Shown in pieces: positions 24,021 to 31,191 of a stretch of 40,180 nt of DNA. Below the pieces are notes generated by a model that saw only the letters and a list, made by a program, of their open reading frames with translations, had not been told where the DNA came from and made no database searches. Position numbers and translations under genes: made by a program. Every line of letters starts with the position of its first letter. The first letter of the stretch is position 1. This stretch comes from a virus: positions 1 through 40,180 of the IMG/VR virus record IMGVR_UViG_3300002835_000436; one strand, written 5' to 3'.

Positions 24021-24436
24021 TACTAAAATTTGTGGGGAAAATAACTCCTGAAGTAAATCCTGGGATTTATATAGAACATCGTTACGAAATAACTAAGGAC
24101 AGCCCGCAAATATTTATTTTGCCAAAACCTTCAATATTTGATTCCGTTTGTGTAAGTGATGGCGTTAAATTTAAGCCACTGGCTATGGATTTTTCTTATT
24201 ATCGTGTGCCGGGTTTTTGGGATAGTGATTTATGCGTAAGGACAGATGTTTATCCATTACTTTGGTTATTTTACGCATTTATTGTTTTTTTAGATAGGTG
24301 TAACTTAAAGCTCAAAAAAGTAGTCTATAAATTTTTACTGTGGACAAAACAAGGTAAAGATTTTCTTCCCGTTGGCGAGAGAGTTAGTTCTTGGAGAGAG
24401 TTTTTTAAGTTTTATTTAATTAGTTTAGGAGGATAA
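24014..24436 (+). CDS. Unknown protein with one hydrophobic segment (140 aa)
   Basis: The N-terminal half is strand-like (LILKFVGKITPE ... YIEHRYEITKDSPQIFILPKPS). Residues about 80-98 (YPLLWLFYAFIVFL) form a single hydrophobic helix long enough to span or attach to a membrane, followed by basic residues (KLKKVVYKF) and WREFFKFYLISLGG. Thus it may be membrane-associated. The start codon overlaps the stop of the preceding broken frame and the next gene begins 3 nt after its stop, so it is in one transcription unit. I do not recognise a family. Confidence 0.6.
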   Translation: MLILKFVGKITPEVNPGIYIEHRYEITKDSPQIFILPKPSIFDSVCVSDGVKFKPLAMDFSYYRVPGFWDSDLCVRTDVYPLLWLFYAFIVFLDRCNLKLKKVVYKFLLWTKQGKDFLPVGERVSSWREFFKFYLISLGG

Positions 24437-24439
24437 AAA

Positions 24440-24733
24440 ATGTTAATTAATTTACCGAAATGCAGAACCCATATTAAGTTTGAGGAAATGTATGAGTATT
24501 TCTTTACAGAGGCTAACTTCCCAGAATTAGTGGAGCGAAACCTCAATTACGGATGGGAAGGTTTGAACACATATAAGTTTATTAAATTCCTCCAAAATAA
24601 CAAAATCCAGGGCGTGAATGCAGGGGTAGACAAGCTTTATAGCGTCGCACAGCTTGAAGAGTTGTATAAACAAATTAAGTCTATCGATCCTGAAGACTGG
24701 AAGTCAGGCAATTTAAGTTTTCTAGAAAGTTAA
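24440..24733 (+). CDS. Unknown soluble helical protein (97 aa)
   Basis: ATG 24440 has an AGGAGG site directly upstream (TTAGGAGGATAAAAA), one of the best ribosome sites in the window, so strong expression is likely. The product begins MLINLPKCRTHIKFEEMYEYFF and is predicted mostly helical, with acidic and aromatic residues (NYGWEGLNTYKFIKF). There is no signal peptide, metal site or enzyme motif. It follows the 140-residue gene by 3 nt and precedes the DUF1828-like gene by 24 nt. Its function is unknown. Confidence 0.7.
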   Translation: MLINLPKCRTHIKFEEMYEYFFTEANFPELVERNLNYGWEGLNTYKFIKFLQNNKIQGVNAGVDKLYSVAQLEELYKQIKSIDPEDWKSGNLSFLES

Positions 24734-24757
24734 AGGTTAAAGTAAAGGTAATTTAAA

Positions 24758-25285
24758 ATGTCTCATGAATTTAGACTCGCTTGCAAAACCTGTAATTTAG
24801 AAACAGAAGAAGTTAATCACGCTCAAGAAAGTATTAAAAATTTCTTGAGTAAGTGGGAGGAAAATAAAAACGCCCTAACTAAAGTATTAGATTTAGGGTT
24901 GTTTGATATTGGTGATGTGCGCGAAAGTTTTAGGTCTAAATCACTTCCTGTAGATATTTATGAATTTATGCTTTTGCATGAAAATCATGAACTAGTAATT
25001 AGGTCAGAATACACATCTGTAGCAGATGAGGTAATTAAAGCTAAGGTAAAAAAAGCGTTAATTTTTAAGCTAGAGGAAGAATTTAACAATTTATTTACTG
25101 TTAAAGAAAATGGCTATGGGTACATAAAGTTAAAAACACCATTTACTTTACCGGATGGTGCAATTATAGATGTTTACTTAAAGCTAAATAAAGATGGAGA
25201 CGTAGAGCATATCACCGACTTAGGATGTACATTAGGGTGGGTCTATGTAAACTGCCACGAAGAAGATAGAAGTGCGGATTTTTAG
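24758..25285 (+). CDS. Unknown protein with CxxC and DUF1828-like region (175 aa)
   Basis: The N-terminus has LACKTCNLETEE, a single CxxC, then a charged helical part (NFLSKWEENKNALTKVL). The C-terminal part, TVKENGYGYIKLKTPFTLPDGAIIDVYLK ..., with its I.V.TPF..DG..I..Y.......ITDLG pattern, recalls DUF1828, a domain of unknown function known from phage and bacterial proteins; I judge this from pattern only. It is the last gene of the accessory unit; its stop lies in the first arm of a 9-bp hairpin (25285-25327). Confidence 0.65.
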   Translation: MSHEFRLACKTCNLETEEVNHAQESIKNFLSKWEENKNALTKVLDLGLFDIGDVRESFRSKSLPVDIYEFMLLHENHELVIRSEYTSVADEVIKAKVKKALIFKLEEEFNNLFTVKENGYGYIKLKTPFTLPDGAIIDVYLKLNKDGDVEHITDLGCTLGWVYVNCHEEDRSADF

Positions 25286-25327
25286 GAGAGGGTAAAAGAT
25301 TTTGATGTAGGTTTCAAAACCCTCTCC
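25285..25327 (+). terminator. Hairpin at the end of the accessory operon
   Basis: GGAGAGGGT pairs with ACCCTCTCC (9 bp, 25-nt loop containing a possible inner TTGA/TCAA stem). There is no T run after it, so it may be a weak terminator or mRNA-end hairpin. Confidence 0.5.
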
Positions 25328-25393
25328 AAATACGGGATTAATGCAAGAAGTTTTTAAATTAATTACTGCAATTATTTAACTCCATAATTTTTT

Positions 25394-25422
25394 TTGCATA
25401 AAACTTAAAAGCATCGTAAAAT
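25394..25422 (+). promoter_or_regulatory. Candidate promoter upstream of the fibre genes
   Basis: TTGCAT (25394-25399), 17 nt, TAAAAT (25417-25422), 35 nt before the first fibre-like gene. A TATAGT box at 25428 is an alternative -10. It lies in the 172-bp gap after the accessory operon. Confidence 0.5.
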
Positions 25423-25457
25423 GTAAATATAGTATATTTTAACACACGCTTTTAAGT

Positions 25458-26177
25458 ATGCCTACGATAAATAAAGGCGACCTGCCTAGATATGAAAATG
25501 GCGAATATGGGCAATCTGAATTAACGCAAGCTGTGGCTAATGCCGAAGTAGCAGCACTCTTAAATCCTAGTAGCGGTGGCGGAGGCTCTACCACGGTTAA
25601 CTTTGGCACTAAAATAACAGATGCTACTATACCTACCGGTGGTGTGGGTAACTTAGGTTGGTTGTCTGCGATTTGGAAACTGATAGGCGATCGCATCCCT
25701 CCAAAGTCAGCTTATGAATCCTCAACCACAATTACAATTACTCGCGCTGCTACTACAACTTATACTGCTTCTGCACCAAACTTTGATGTTTATGGCGGTC
25801 TATTCCAACTTCAAAATATAGGCGAAGCTGGTAAAGGTATATTCCTTTCTTATTTTGAAATATCTCTCAATCTATCTTCTGTACCAGCAGGTATGACTTC
25901 TTTTGCGGTACACTTATACCCTACAGCACCTACAAATATTGCAGATAATAGTATCTGGACAATTGGTTCTGACCCTGTTCTAGACCCTGTAGGTTTCAAT
26001 GTACCTATGAGTTTAGCTAAAGGAGGGGGTAAGGTTGTTGGCGTTATTAGAGATTTAAATCAATTGTTTATTTTAACCAGTTCAAGTTTGTGGGGATATC
26101 TGGTTACTAACGGTGCAATTGTCCCGGCTGCTAACTCAGAAACAGGGACTATACGCGCTAGGAGTTTTGCGGTATGA
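25458..26177 (+). CDS. Fibre-like structural protein (239 aa)
   Basis: The layout suggests a tail-tip or fibre part: an N-terminal helical stretch (TINKGDLPRYENGEYGQSELTQAVANAEVAALL) that could anchor to the particle, a Gly/Ser linker (SSGGGGS), then a GNLGWLSAIWKLIGDRIPP segment recurrent in phage structural proteins, and a beta-sandwich-like C-terminus (residues about 110-239). It overlaps the next gene by 4 nt (ATGA), suggesting they act together at the tail end. A HIP1 octamer lies inside it, so it groups with the part of the window that has host-like composition. Confidence 0.65.
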   Translation: MPTINKGDLPRYENGEYGQSELTQAVANAEVAALLNPSSGGGGSTTVNFGTKITDATIPTGGVGNLGWLSAIWKLIGDRIPPKSAYESSTTITITRAATTTYTASAPNFDVYGGLFQLQNIGEAGKGIFLSYFEISLNLSSVPAGMTSFAVHLYPTAPTNIADNSIWTIGSDPVLDPVGFNVPMSLAKGGGKVVGVIRDLNQLFILTSSSLWGYLVTNGAIVPAANSETGTIRARSFAV

Positions 26178-27010
26178 GAACTTCTACTAGAATGGTGGTG
26201 TTGGGTGGTTTTAAAGGTGTTCTTGATTTAATTTTTGCTATAGCCTCTGTCGCTTATGGATTAAGACGGCTTTCCAGGTTTTGGACTGGCGCAGCTATAA
26301 GAGTAATGAGAACTAGTGATGATGCGGAGCTAGATATAGGTTTTATTGGAGAGGATTTAGATGTAGTTACATTATTAGCATTTGTCGGTTTGGCCAACGG
26401 TGAGATTGTTATCTGGTATGATCAATCTGGCAATGGTCGTCATGCAGTTTCAACGGCGGGGAGGCGGCCGCGCATTGTGAACGCAGGGGTACTTGATATT
26501 GCCAACGGCAAACCCGCCATCAGATTTAACGGGTCAAATACGTCTTTCAGTGGTGTATCCCTTCCACTTTCTCAGCTTACCTTGTCATCTGTGTTGAATG
26601 ACGTAACACAAGCAGGAGATATTCGCTATGCTATTGGGACGGGCAGCGGCCTCCCAGGAAGGGGAATATTCAGCAGCTTTCAGTTGAGCTCAAACAAATC
26701 ATTGGGATACATTCCAGACGCAGGAGTTCCAGTAGTGCAGACAGGCTTTTTGCCAACAATAGGACAGTCTTATGTTGTGAGCTTAACCACGACTGCGACA
26801 GAATCAAGCATTTGGGCAAACGGTGGCAATAATGGAACGGGTGGAAAAATCACACTGAACCAACTCTTTATTGGTCAACGCGGTGACAATCTTTGGTATT
26901 ACGATGGGTATAACTCAGAAACTATCGTATTCCCATCGGCACTCTCCACCGCCGACCGACAGTTGCTTGAGCGCAATCAGGGACTTTATTATAAAATTGC
27001 TGTAAATTAA
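26174..27010 (+). CDS. LamG/arabinofuranosidase-like, receptor-binding candidate (278 aa)
   Basis: After an N-terminal hydrophobic stretch (GGFKGVLDLIFAIASVAYG), residues about 30-270 follow the pattern of the concanavalin A-like fold as in the alpha-L-arabinofuranosidase B catalytic family: AIRVMRTSDDAELDIGF, EIVIWYDQSGNGRHAV, RRPRIVNAG, GKPAIRFNGS and IFSSFQLSS. The WYDQSGNGR box is characteristic. In phages such modules occur in receptor-binding proteins and depolymerases acting on surface glycans. Whether it cuts or only binds cannot be said. Its DNA is more G+C-rich than its surroundings (for example a GCGGCCGC site at 26463), suggesting separate acquisition. It is coupled to the preceding fibre-like gene. 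Confidence 0.7.
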   Translation: MRTSTRMVVLGGFKGVLDLIFAIASVAYGLRRLSRFWTGAAIRVMRTSDDAELDIGFIGEDLDVVTLLAFVGLANGEIVIWYDQSGNGRHAVSTAGRRPRIVNAGVLDIANGKPAIRFNGSNTSFSGVSLPLSQLTLSSVLNDVTQAGDIRYAIGTGSGLPGRGIFSSFQLSSNKSLGYIPDAGVPVVQTGFLPTIGQSYVVSLTTTATESSIWANGGNNGTGGKITLNQLFIGQRGDNLWYYDGYNSETIVFPSALSTADRQLLERNQGLYYKIAVN

Positions 27011-27015
27011 AAACC

Positions 27016-27453
27016 ATGACAAAACAACAAGAACAATGGCTGCTTATTCAAATTGAACAATTCCCTGAACTATCTCCCAGGGAATTAACTTCATACCTCA
27101 ACGATAAAGTATTAGTAGATAATCCAGTGCCAATAGGACAAGTATCTGTAAAGACAACTTTAGAAGAAGTTTCGGCAGTAGTCACAGATGCGGAAGTTTT
27201 GGCAGTAGCTGAAAGTCCAGTCTATTTAAGGATATTAGATGCTATTACCCAAAATCGACCTGATTGGGTGGTTGGCAACTTAACAACATTAAAACGTGGA
27301 GGCAAGTTAACCCAAGCAAGTTTTGATGCCATCATAGCGTTACTTCAAAGGACTCAACCAGACCCTAGCTATCAAGAGCAAATATTGATAAGCCCTGCCG
27401 AGTTGGCAGGATATGGGGCTATTTTAGTTAGTGATGTTGAGGAATTAATTTAA
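27016..27453 (+). CDS. Unknown, fibre-region protein (145 aa)
   Basis: The product is soluble, acidic and mostly helical, beginning TKQQEQWLLIQIEQFPELSPREL and containing two similar-looking helical halves with an IDAITQNRPDWVVGNLTTLKRGGKL turn. No known domain is recognised. It lies 5 nt after the LamG-like gene and is the last gene before the change of base composition at about 27460. It probably belongs with the two fibre-like genes, perhaps as a chaperone or connecting protein, but this is inferred only from linkage. Confidence 0.6.
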   Translation: MTKQQEQWLLIQIEQFPELSPRELTSYLNDKVLVDNPVPIGQVSVKTTLEEVSAVVTDAEVLAVAESPVYLRILDAITQNRPDWVVGNLTTLKRGGKLTQASFDAIIALLQRTQPDPSYQEQILISPAELAGYGAILVSDVEELI

Positions 27454-27488
27454 TGTTATTATTAACTTAACCAATTACCGTAACAACT

Positions 27489-27842
27489 ATGTCTATCTCA
27501 TCTTCATTCAACCGTGAGAAACTAAATCCTACATTATCTAAAGCATTATCATTTACTGGTGCTATTGCTCAAGGTACAAATGAATTTATTGTTGATATTA
27601 ACTTAACTATTACTAAGGATGATACAACTACAGTAGTTAAAACTGTTCAACGTATTGTTATTCCACTTAATATTCTCAATAACAAATTAACAGTTATTCC
27701 TAAACAATATGTATTTCCAGGTAGTGCCACTACTTATTCTAGTGGTGGTACAACTCCATTATTAAGTGCTGGCACTATTGGTAATATAATTGATTTAAAT
27801 ACATTCTTAACTCAAGCTGGTGATACACCAGAAAACTCATGA
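27489..27842 (+). CDS. Unknown first gene of module D (117 aa)
   Basis: The product is beta-rich (EFIVDINLTITKDDTTTVVKTVQRIVIPL) with a Gly/Ser/Thr-rich C-terminus. It resembles small phage structural or decoration proteins only in composition. It starts 36 nt after the previous gene, and from here on the DNA has the different word use of module D (frequent ACTAGT and GTTA/TAAC, no HIP1). Its stop overlaps the next start (ATGA). No family recognised. Confidence 0.65.
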   Translation: MSISSSFNREKLNPTLSKALSFTGAIAQGTNEFIVDINLTITKDDTTTVVKTVQRIVIPLNILNNKLTVIPKQYVFPGSATTYSSGGTTPLLSAGTIGNIIDLNTFLTQAGDTPENS

Positions 27843-28123
27843 ACTTAACAACTAAAGTAACTTTAATTCAACAATACATGGATCGTAATGGTAACATCTA
27901 TCCAGCTAACTTACCTTATCTCTATGGTCAGTTACCAGAAGACATTAGAGATAATGGTGCTTATGTTAAATCACTTGAAACAGTTGAGATTACATTAGAA
28001 CCATATCAAATGATTAACGTAGATGAAATAGATGCTGGTACTGCTAATCGTCCAGAGAGAGTTAAGAAGCAAGTAGTTAAACAACGTGACTTAATTGAGA
28101 CAACTGAAATAACTAAGGTGTAA
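27839..28123 (+). CDS. Unknown module D protein (94 aa)
   Basis: The product has two parts: an N-terminal half with TTKVTLIQQYMDRNGNIYPANLPYLYGQLPEDI and a C-terminal strand-helix part with VEITLEPYQMINVDEIDAGTANRPERVKKQ. No motif is recognised. It is coupled to the gene before it by the ATGA overlap, and the next gene starts 1 nt after its stop, so a single transcript is likely. Position before the connector genes suggests a head or neck role, but nothing in the sequence shows it. Confidence 0.6.
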   Translation: MNLTTKVTLIQQYMDRNGNIYPANLPYLYGQLPEDIRDNGAYVKSLETVEITLEPYQMINVDEIDAGTANRPERVKKQVVKQRDLIETTEITKV

Positions 28124-28124
28124 T

Positions 28125-28394
28125 ATGTTCCTAATGACAGATATCAATAGGAGTGCTGTCATTAGAACAGCTAACTTCAAACGCGGTCGAGATAAAGTTA
28201 AGCGTAAGAAAAAAAAGGGAATCAACTACAAAGAAACTAAAGATACAGTTAAAGTAGGTCAAAAGTTAGCATCAACTGGGACTAATATAAGTCGTGAACT
28301 TCGTGGTTGGCTCAAATTAGTAAATCGCACGAAAGATGACCTTCGACGACTTAATTTCCTCAGAGCAGCTAGAAAAATAGCTAAAGGTGAATAA
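28125..28394 (+). CDS. Basic protein with shared RGRDKVKRK N-terminus (89 aa)
   Basis: A strongly basic protein. It begins MFLMTDINRSAVIRTANFKRGRDKVKRKKKKG; the residues from about 20 form RGRDKVKRKKKK, and the same N-terminal layout (MF..D.N.S......RGRDRVKRK) is found in the protein at 36975. The rest is helical and basic (KVGQKLASTGTNIS ... RTKDDLRRLNFLRAARKIA). Such a tail could bind DNA or act as an export or assembly tag. Shared N-termini in unrelated bodies suggest a tag more than a domain. The next gene starts directly at its stop. Confidence 0.65.
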   Translation: MFLMTDINRSAVIRTANFKRGRDKVKRKKKKGINYKETKDTVKVGQKLASTGTNISRELRGWLKLVNRTKDDLRRLNFLRAARKIAKGE

Positions 28395-28985
28395 ATGACC
28401 TATACACCTATCTACTGCAATAAGGAATCAATCGGGCGCAAATTGAAGGCGCGACTTAATATCAAACCAAGTCAATATCAATCTGCACCATATAGTAGTC
28501 TACCTAGTAATGAAGTTGATGATGTTCTGGTTGATGAAGTTATCGAACAACAAGAGGAGTTCCTTAACTTAATACTCAATCAGATATATGAGTTACCGCT
28601 AATCAATAATCACTCAATACTAACTACTATTGTTGATGATCTAGTAATAGCGGAGTTACTGCGTATCCACTTCATAGGAACTGGAATGGCGCAACTAGGT
28701 GGTGATGTGGCGGGAACTAGTACAGATACTAAGTTACACGCATACAGTCTACTGGCGATGTTAACTACTGGTCATAACATATACATTCCCGGTATGCCTC
28801 TAGTAGCAACTAATGTTGGAGTTGCACAACCTCAACCAATTAGATTAACAGGTGAAGTTAATAGAAGTAGTTATGACGATACTATAACTCGACTTGAAGT
28901 GTACGTTACAACTAGACCTAAGTTAGCAGCACTTCGTGATGTTGAGTTTATTAATGAAACAGGTAAAGGAGATATATACTGGTGA
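28395..28985 (+). CDS. Mu gp36/DUF1320-like head-tail connector B (196 aa)
   Basis: The middle, VDDVLVDEVIEQQEEFLNLILNQIYELPL followed by HSILTTIVDDLVIAELL, matches the helical core of phage gp36-like connector proteins (DUF1320), in which an N-terminal helix pair and a C-terminal region form the ring under the portal. It is the usual gene before the terminator and tube genes, and the two following genes fit that order. It overlaps the next gene by 4 nt. I judge the family by pattern, with no match by exact motif. Confidence 0.65.
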   Translation: MTYTPIYCNKESIGRKLKARLNIKPSQYQSAPYSSLPSNEVDDVLVDEVIEQQEEFLNLILNQIYELPLINNHSILTTIVDDLVIAELLRIHFIGTGMAQLGGDVAGTSTDTKLHAYSLLAMLTTGHNIYIPGMPLVATNVGVAQPQPIRLTGEVNRSSYDDTITRLEVYVTTRPKLAALRDVEFINETGKGDIYW

Positions 28986-29209
28986 AGATAAACAGTGATA
29001 AGTTAACTGAGTTAAGTAATCAATTTAAAACGATGAGAGATTACACAGTTGGAGATCGTGATATTGCGCCACTTATATTAGATGAAGTTAGTTATCCAAT
29101 TAAACTTAGAGTTAATCAAGGTATTCCTAACGTAGCGAAGTTATCTAGACCTACTACTAAATACGAAGAGTTAATTAAGTCTATAGTTAAGGTGTTGCTG
29201 AAACCATGA
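28982..29209 (+). CDS. Small neck-region protein B (75 aa)
   Basis: It starts at GTG, overlapping the preceding stop (GGTGA), and its own stop overlaps the next ATG (ATGA), so it lies within a tightly coupled set. The sequence, KINSDKLTELSNQFKTMRDYTVGDRDIAPLILDEVSYPIKLRVNQGIPN, has no recognised motif. It sits where an HK97 gp10-type or other closure protein would be, but it is shorter than those. Function is unknown; neck assignment is from position only. Confidence 0.6.
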   Translation: MKINSDKLTELSNQFKTMRDYTVGDRDIAPLILDEVSYPIKLRVNQGIPNVAKLSRPTTKYEELIKSIVKVLLKP

Positions 29210-29655
29210 TTAATGAAGATTACTTAACTGGACATATAGCTAACTATCTTAAACGTGAACTTAATAGACGTGCTAATGACGAAGGATTAACTGTACCTAT
29301 TATTAATAGCTATCGTTTATATGATGCGTTTAATGTACCTGTGCAAGACTTCCCACTAATTAAAGTATTTAGAACTAGTTCACAATACACTGTTAGTAAT
29401 AAACGACTTAGCTCTATTCAAGTTCACTATTCATTAGTGTTACCTAATCTAGAGGTATTATTACCTTATTTAAATTGGGTTGATTATAATATTAATGAGG
29501 TACTTAGTTTTGCATTACATGATATAACTGTATTTATAGAACCAACTTCTAAACGTTGCGAATACAGAACATTAATGAATGAGTTAGGAACTCCTATTTA
29601 TAGTTTCCTCCGTTTCTCCTTCAACGTAACAGAAGGTCAACCTACTATTTGTTAA
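29206..29655 (+). CDS. Tail terminator-like protein B (149 aa)
   Basis: It begins MINEDYLTGHIANYLKRELNRRA, an N-terminal helix, followed by a strand-rich centre (FPLIKVFRTSSQYTVSNKRL, SIQVHYSLVLP) and a C-terminal part ending PIYSFLRFSFNVTEGQPT. Position immediately before the tail tube gene and this alpha/beta build suit a tail terminator, counterpart of the 10225 gene in module A. No shared sequence between the two is evident. It is coupled to the preceding gene and 10 nt from the tube gene. Confidence 0.6.
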   Translation: MINEDYLTGHIANYLKRELNRRANDEGLTVPIINSYRLYDAFNVPVQDFPLIKVFRTSSQYTVSNKRLSSIQVHYSLVLPNLEVLLPYLNWVDYNINEVLSFALHDITVFIEPTSKRCEYRTLMNELGTPIYSFLRFSFNVTEGQPTIC

Positions 29656-29665
29656 GGCTACAATT

Positions 29666-30457
29666 ATGACAATCGGTAAATTATACGACACTATTAAAGG
29701 CGTTGCTAATTTAAAGTTAACTCGTCTATCTGATGGTGCATTATTACATCTACCTACTCCAACTGGATTTGTAATTGATAACGGTATTGAAGAAAAGATT
29801 CAAACAACTCAAAATAACCAGGGTGAAATGACTCGTTCTGGTAGTTACATTACTGGACGTATGCCAGTTCTGCGAGTTGTCTATTCCTATATGCAACCAG
29901 AGATCCTGCAATTTAAAATTGGCAATCAATTTGATGCTAAGACTGGCACATTAGATGTAGTTAAGAGTTATCAAGTAACTCAGAATAACTATGCGGCAGT
30001 TACAACTGGTTTTCTAGGTTATGGTGTTGCACTTAACGCTCCTAGTAAAGCATCTGTTCAACGTAATAATCTCTCAGTTCAATTAACTCAAGTTAGTATT
30101 GCGAGTTTTAGTGCAACTACAGATGATACATTTGCAGTTGGAGCATCTCTCAATGTTAAGTTCTCTAATAATCTCGTTACCGCAAATGAAACAGTTAGTT
30201 TAACTACAACTGAAACATTTACTGGAACTGGTATTAGTGATAACGTAGTTGGCGCACATAAAGTTAGTGCATTACTAATTACGAAGGCTAATAAAGTAAT
30301 TCACTTTAAATGTGATAACGTAACACCTAGTTACACGGGATCTACACTTGATCCGAAGGCAGATGCAATTGAAATACCATTCTTCATTAATGATGTTCCA
30401 GGTGTCTGTTTCCCTTATGAATGGAATTATGTACCTATTCAAGTTGGTTGTAACTAA
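29666..30457 (+). CDS. Major tail tube protein B (263 aa)
   Basis: A beta-rich, Thr-rich, 263-residue protein (IGKLYDTIKGVANLKLTRLSDG ... ATTDDTFAVGASLNVKFSNN ... TETFTGTGISDNVVGAHKV) directly before the chaperone, so it is the predicted tail tube. It differs from tube A (9488-10201): it is longer and has no visible shared motif, so the two modules are not recent copies. The C-terminus (FFINDVPGVCFPYEWNYVPIQVGC) includes two cysteines. A spacer of 18 nt separates it from the chaperone start. Confidence 0.7.
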   Translation: MTIGKLYDTIKGVANLKLTRLSDGALLHLPTPTGFVIDNGIEEKIQTTQNNQGEMTRSGSYITGRMPVLRVVYSYMQPEILQFKIGNQFDAKTGTLDVVKSYQVTQNNYAAVTTGFLGYGVALNAPSKASVQRNNLSVQLTQVSIASFSATTDDTFAVGASLNVKFSNNLVTANETVSLTTTETFTGTGISDNVVGAHKVSALLITKANKVIHFKCDNVTPSYTGSTLDPKADAIEIPFFINDVPGVCFPYEWNYVPIQVGCN

Positions 30458-30475
30458 TTAATGTAATAATAGTAG

Positions 30476-30946
30476 ATGAATAATCTACTATTTAAATCTA
30501 TGAATAACTTTGATATAACATACAGTGACGGAACTATAGATACAGTTAAGCGTGTAACTCGCACTAAGTTAAAGGACTTAATTGTACTACAACAGAAACT
30601 CCTCTACTTTTTTCTTACTCATAATGCTAATGTCGGGGCTTGTGTTGCTGATGATGCGTGTTGGAGTGTAATTGAAACTACATCTAAATTACTAGCAGTA
30701 GTTGGAGATGGAGCAGTCAAGTTAGAGTTACTTGAGGATAATTTAGAACAGTTAAGTAATATATTCTTCACTACATCTACACCTGAAGAAATAGCTCAAT
30801 ACACTAATATCGGTAAGATGATTGAAGCTGAAACATGGTACAAGCCATCTCTCATCAGTCAGTTACATCAACTTAATTATCGAGGAGATAGTGGTGAAGC
30901 AATAAAAAAAATGACACAGGAACAACCAGAAGTTCCTACGCTATAG
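30476..30946 (+). CDS. Tail assembly chaperone B, short form (156 aa)
   Basis: The start follows a stop-rich gap (ATAATAGTAG). The predicted product has a beta N-terminus (DITYSDGTIDTVKRVTRTKLKD), typical of small chaperones that bind a tube or tape measure, then helices (LKDLIVLQQKLLYFFL ... EQLSNIFF) and ends at TAG 30946. Codons 143-145 (ATA AAA AAA) carry an A AAA AAA slippery heptamer, and the -1 frame stays open to just before the tape measure. Identity is therefore by position and frameshift more than similarity; it is shorter than chaperone A (308 aa). Confidence 0.78.
   Translation: MNNLLFKSMNNFDITYSDGTIDTVKRVTRTKLKDLIVLQQKLLYFFLTHNANVGACVADDACWSVIETTSKLLAVVGDGAVKLELLEDNLEQLSNIFFTTSTPEEIAQYTNIGKMIEAETWYKPSLISQLHQLNYRGDSGEAIKKMTQEQPEVPTL
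30904..30937 (+). promoter_or_regulatory. Programmed -1 frameshift site B: slippery A8, spacer, hairpin
   Basis: Zero-frame codons ATA AAA AAA ATG contain A AAA AAA (30904-30910). After a 7-nt spacer (30911-30917), AGGAAC (30918-30923) pairs with GTTCCT (30932-30937) around an 8-nt loop. Spacing and stem match the textbook layout for -1 frameshifting. Confidence 0.88.
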
Positions 30947-31191
30947 ATTTAGCGGCATTAATTGAGATATATGGTGGTGTTGAGAATGCACTACTACTAG
31001 TTAACTCACTAGATGATCTGGAGATACATGATCTGATTAATCAGACAACTGAGTTACGTAAAGATCCATCAGTTCGAGATGCTGAGGAAGTAGAAAGAGA
31101 TTGGAATGATTATGTTATTAATAATGATCTAGATCAGGAGATAATCGTAGACGGTAAGAAAACAAGTATAAATCAATTAATGGGGTTCTAA
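30910..31191 (+). CDS. -1 frameshift extension of tail assembly chaperone B
   Basis: A 93-codon frame begins after slippage at the A8 run (30904-30911) and ends at TAA 31189-31191, overlapping the tape-measure ATG by one base (TAATG). It reads NDTGTTRSSYAIDLAALIEI, continues with the hydrophobic patch YGGVENALLLVNSL and acidic helix (DDLEIHDLINQTTELRKD), and ends INQLMGF. The fusion would be 145 + 93 = 238 residues. The frame has no start of its own, so translation by frameshift is the natural reading. The role as the tape-measure-binding part is inferred from lambda gpGT. Confidence 0.85.
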   Translation, partial: NDTGTTRSSYAIDLAALIEIYGGVENALLLVNSLDDLEIHDLINQTTELRKDPSVRDAEEVERDWNDYVINNDLDQEIIVDGKKTSINQLMGF

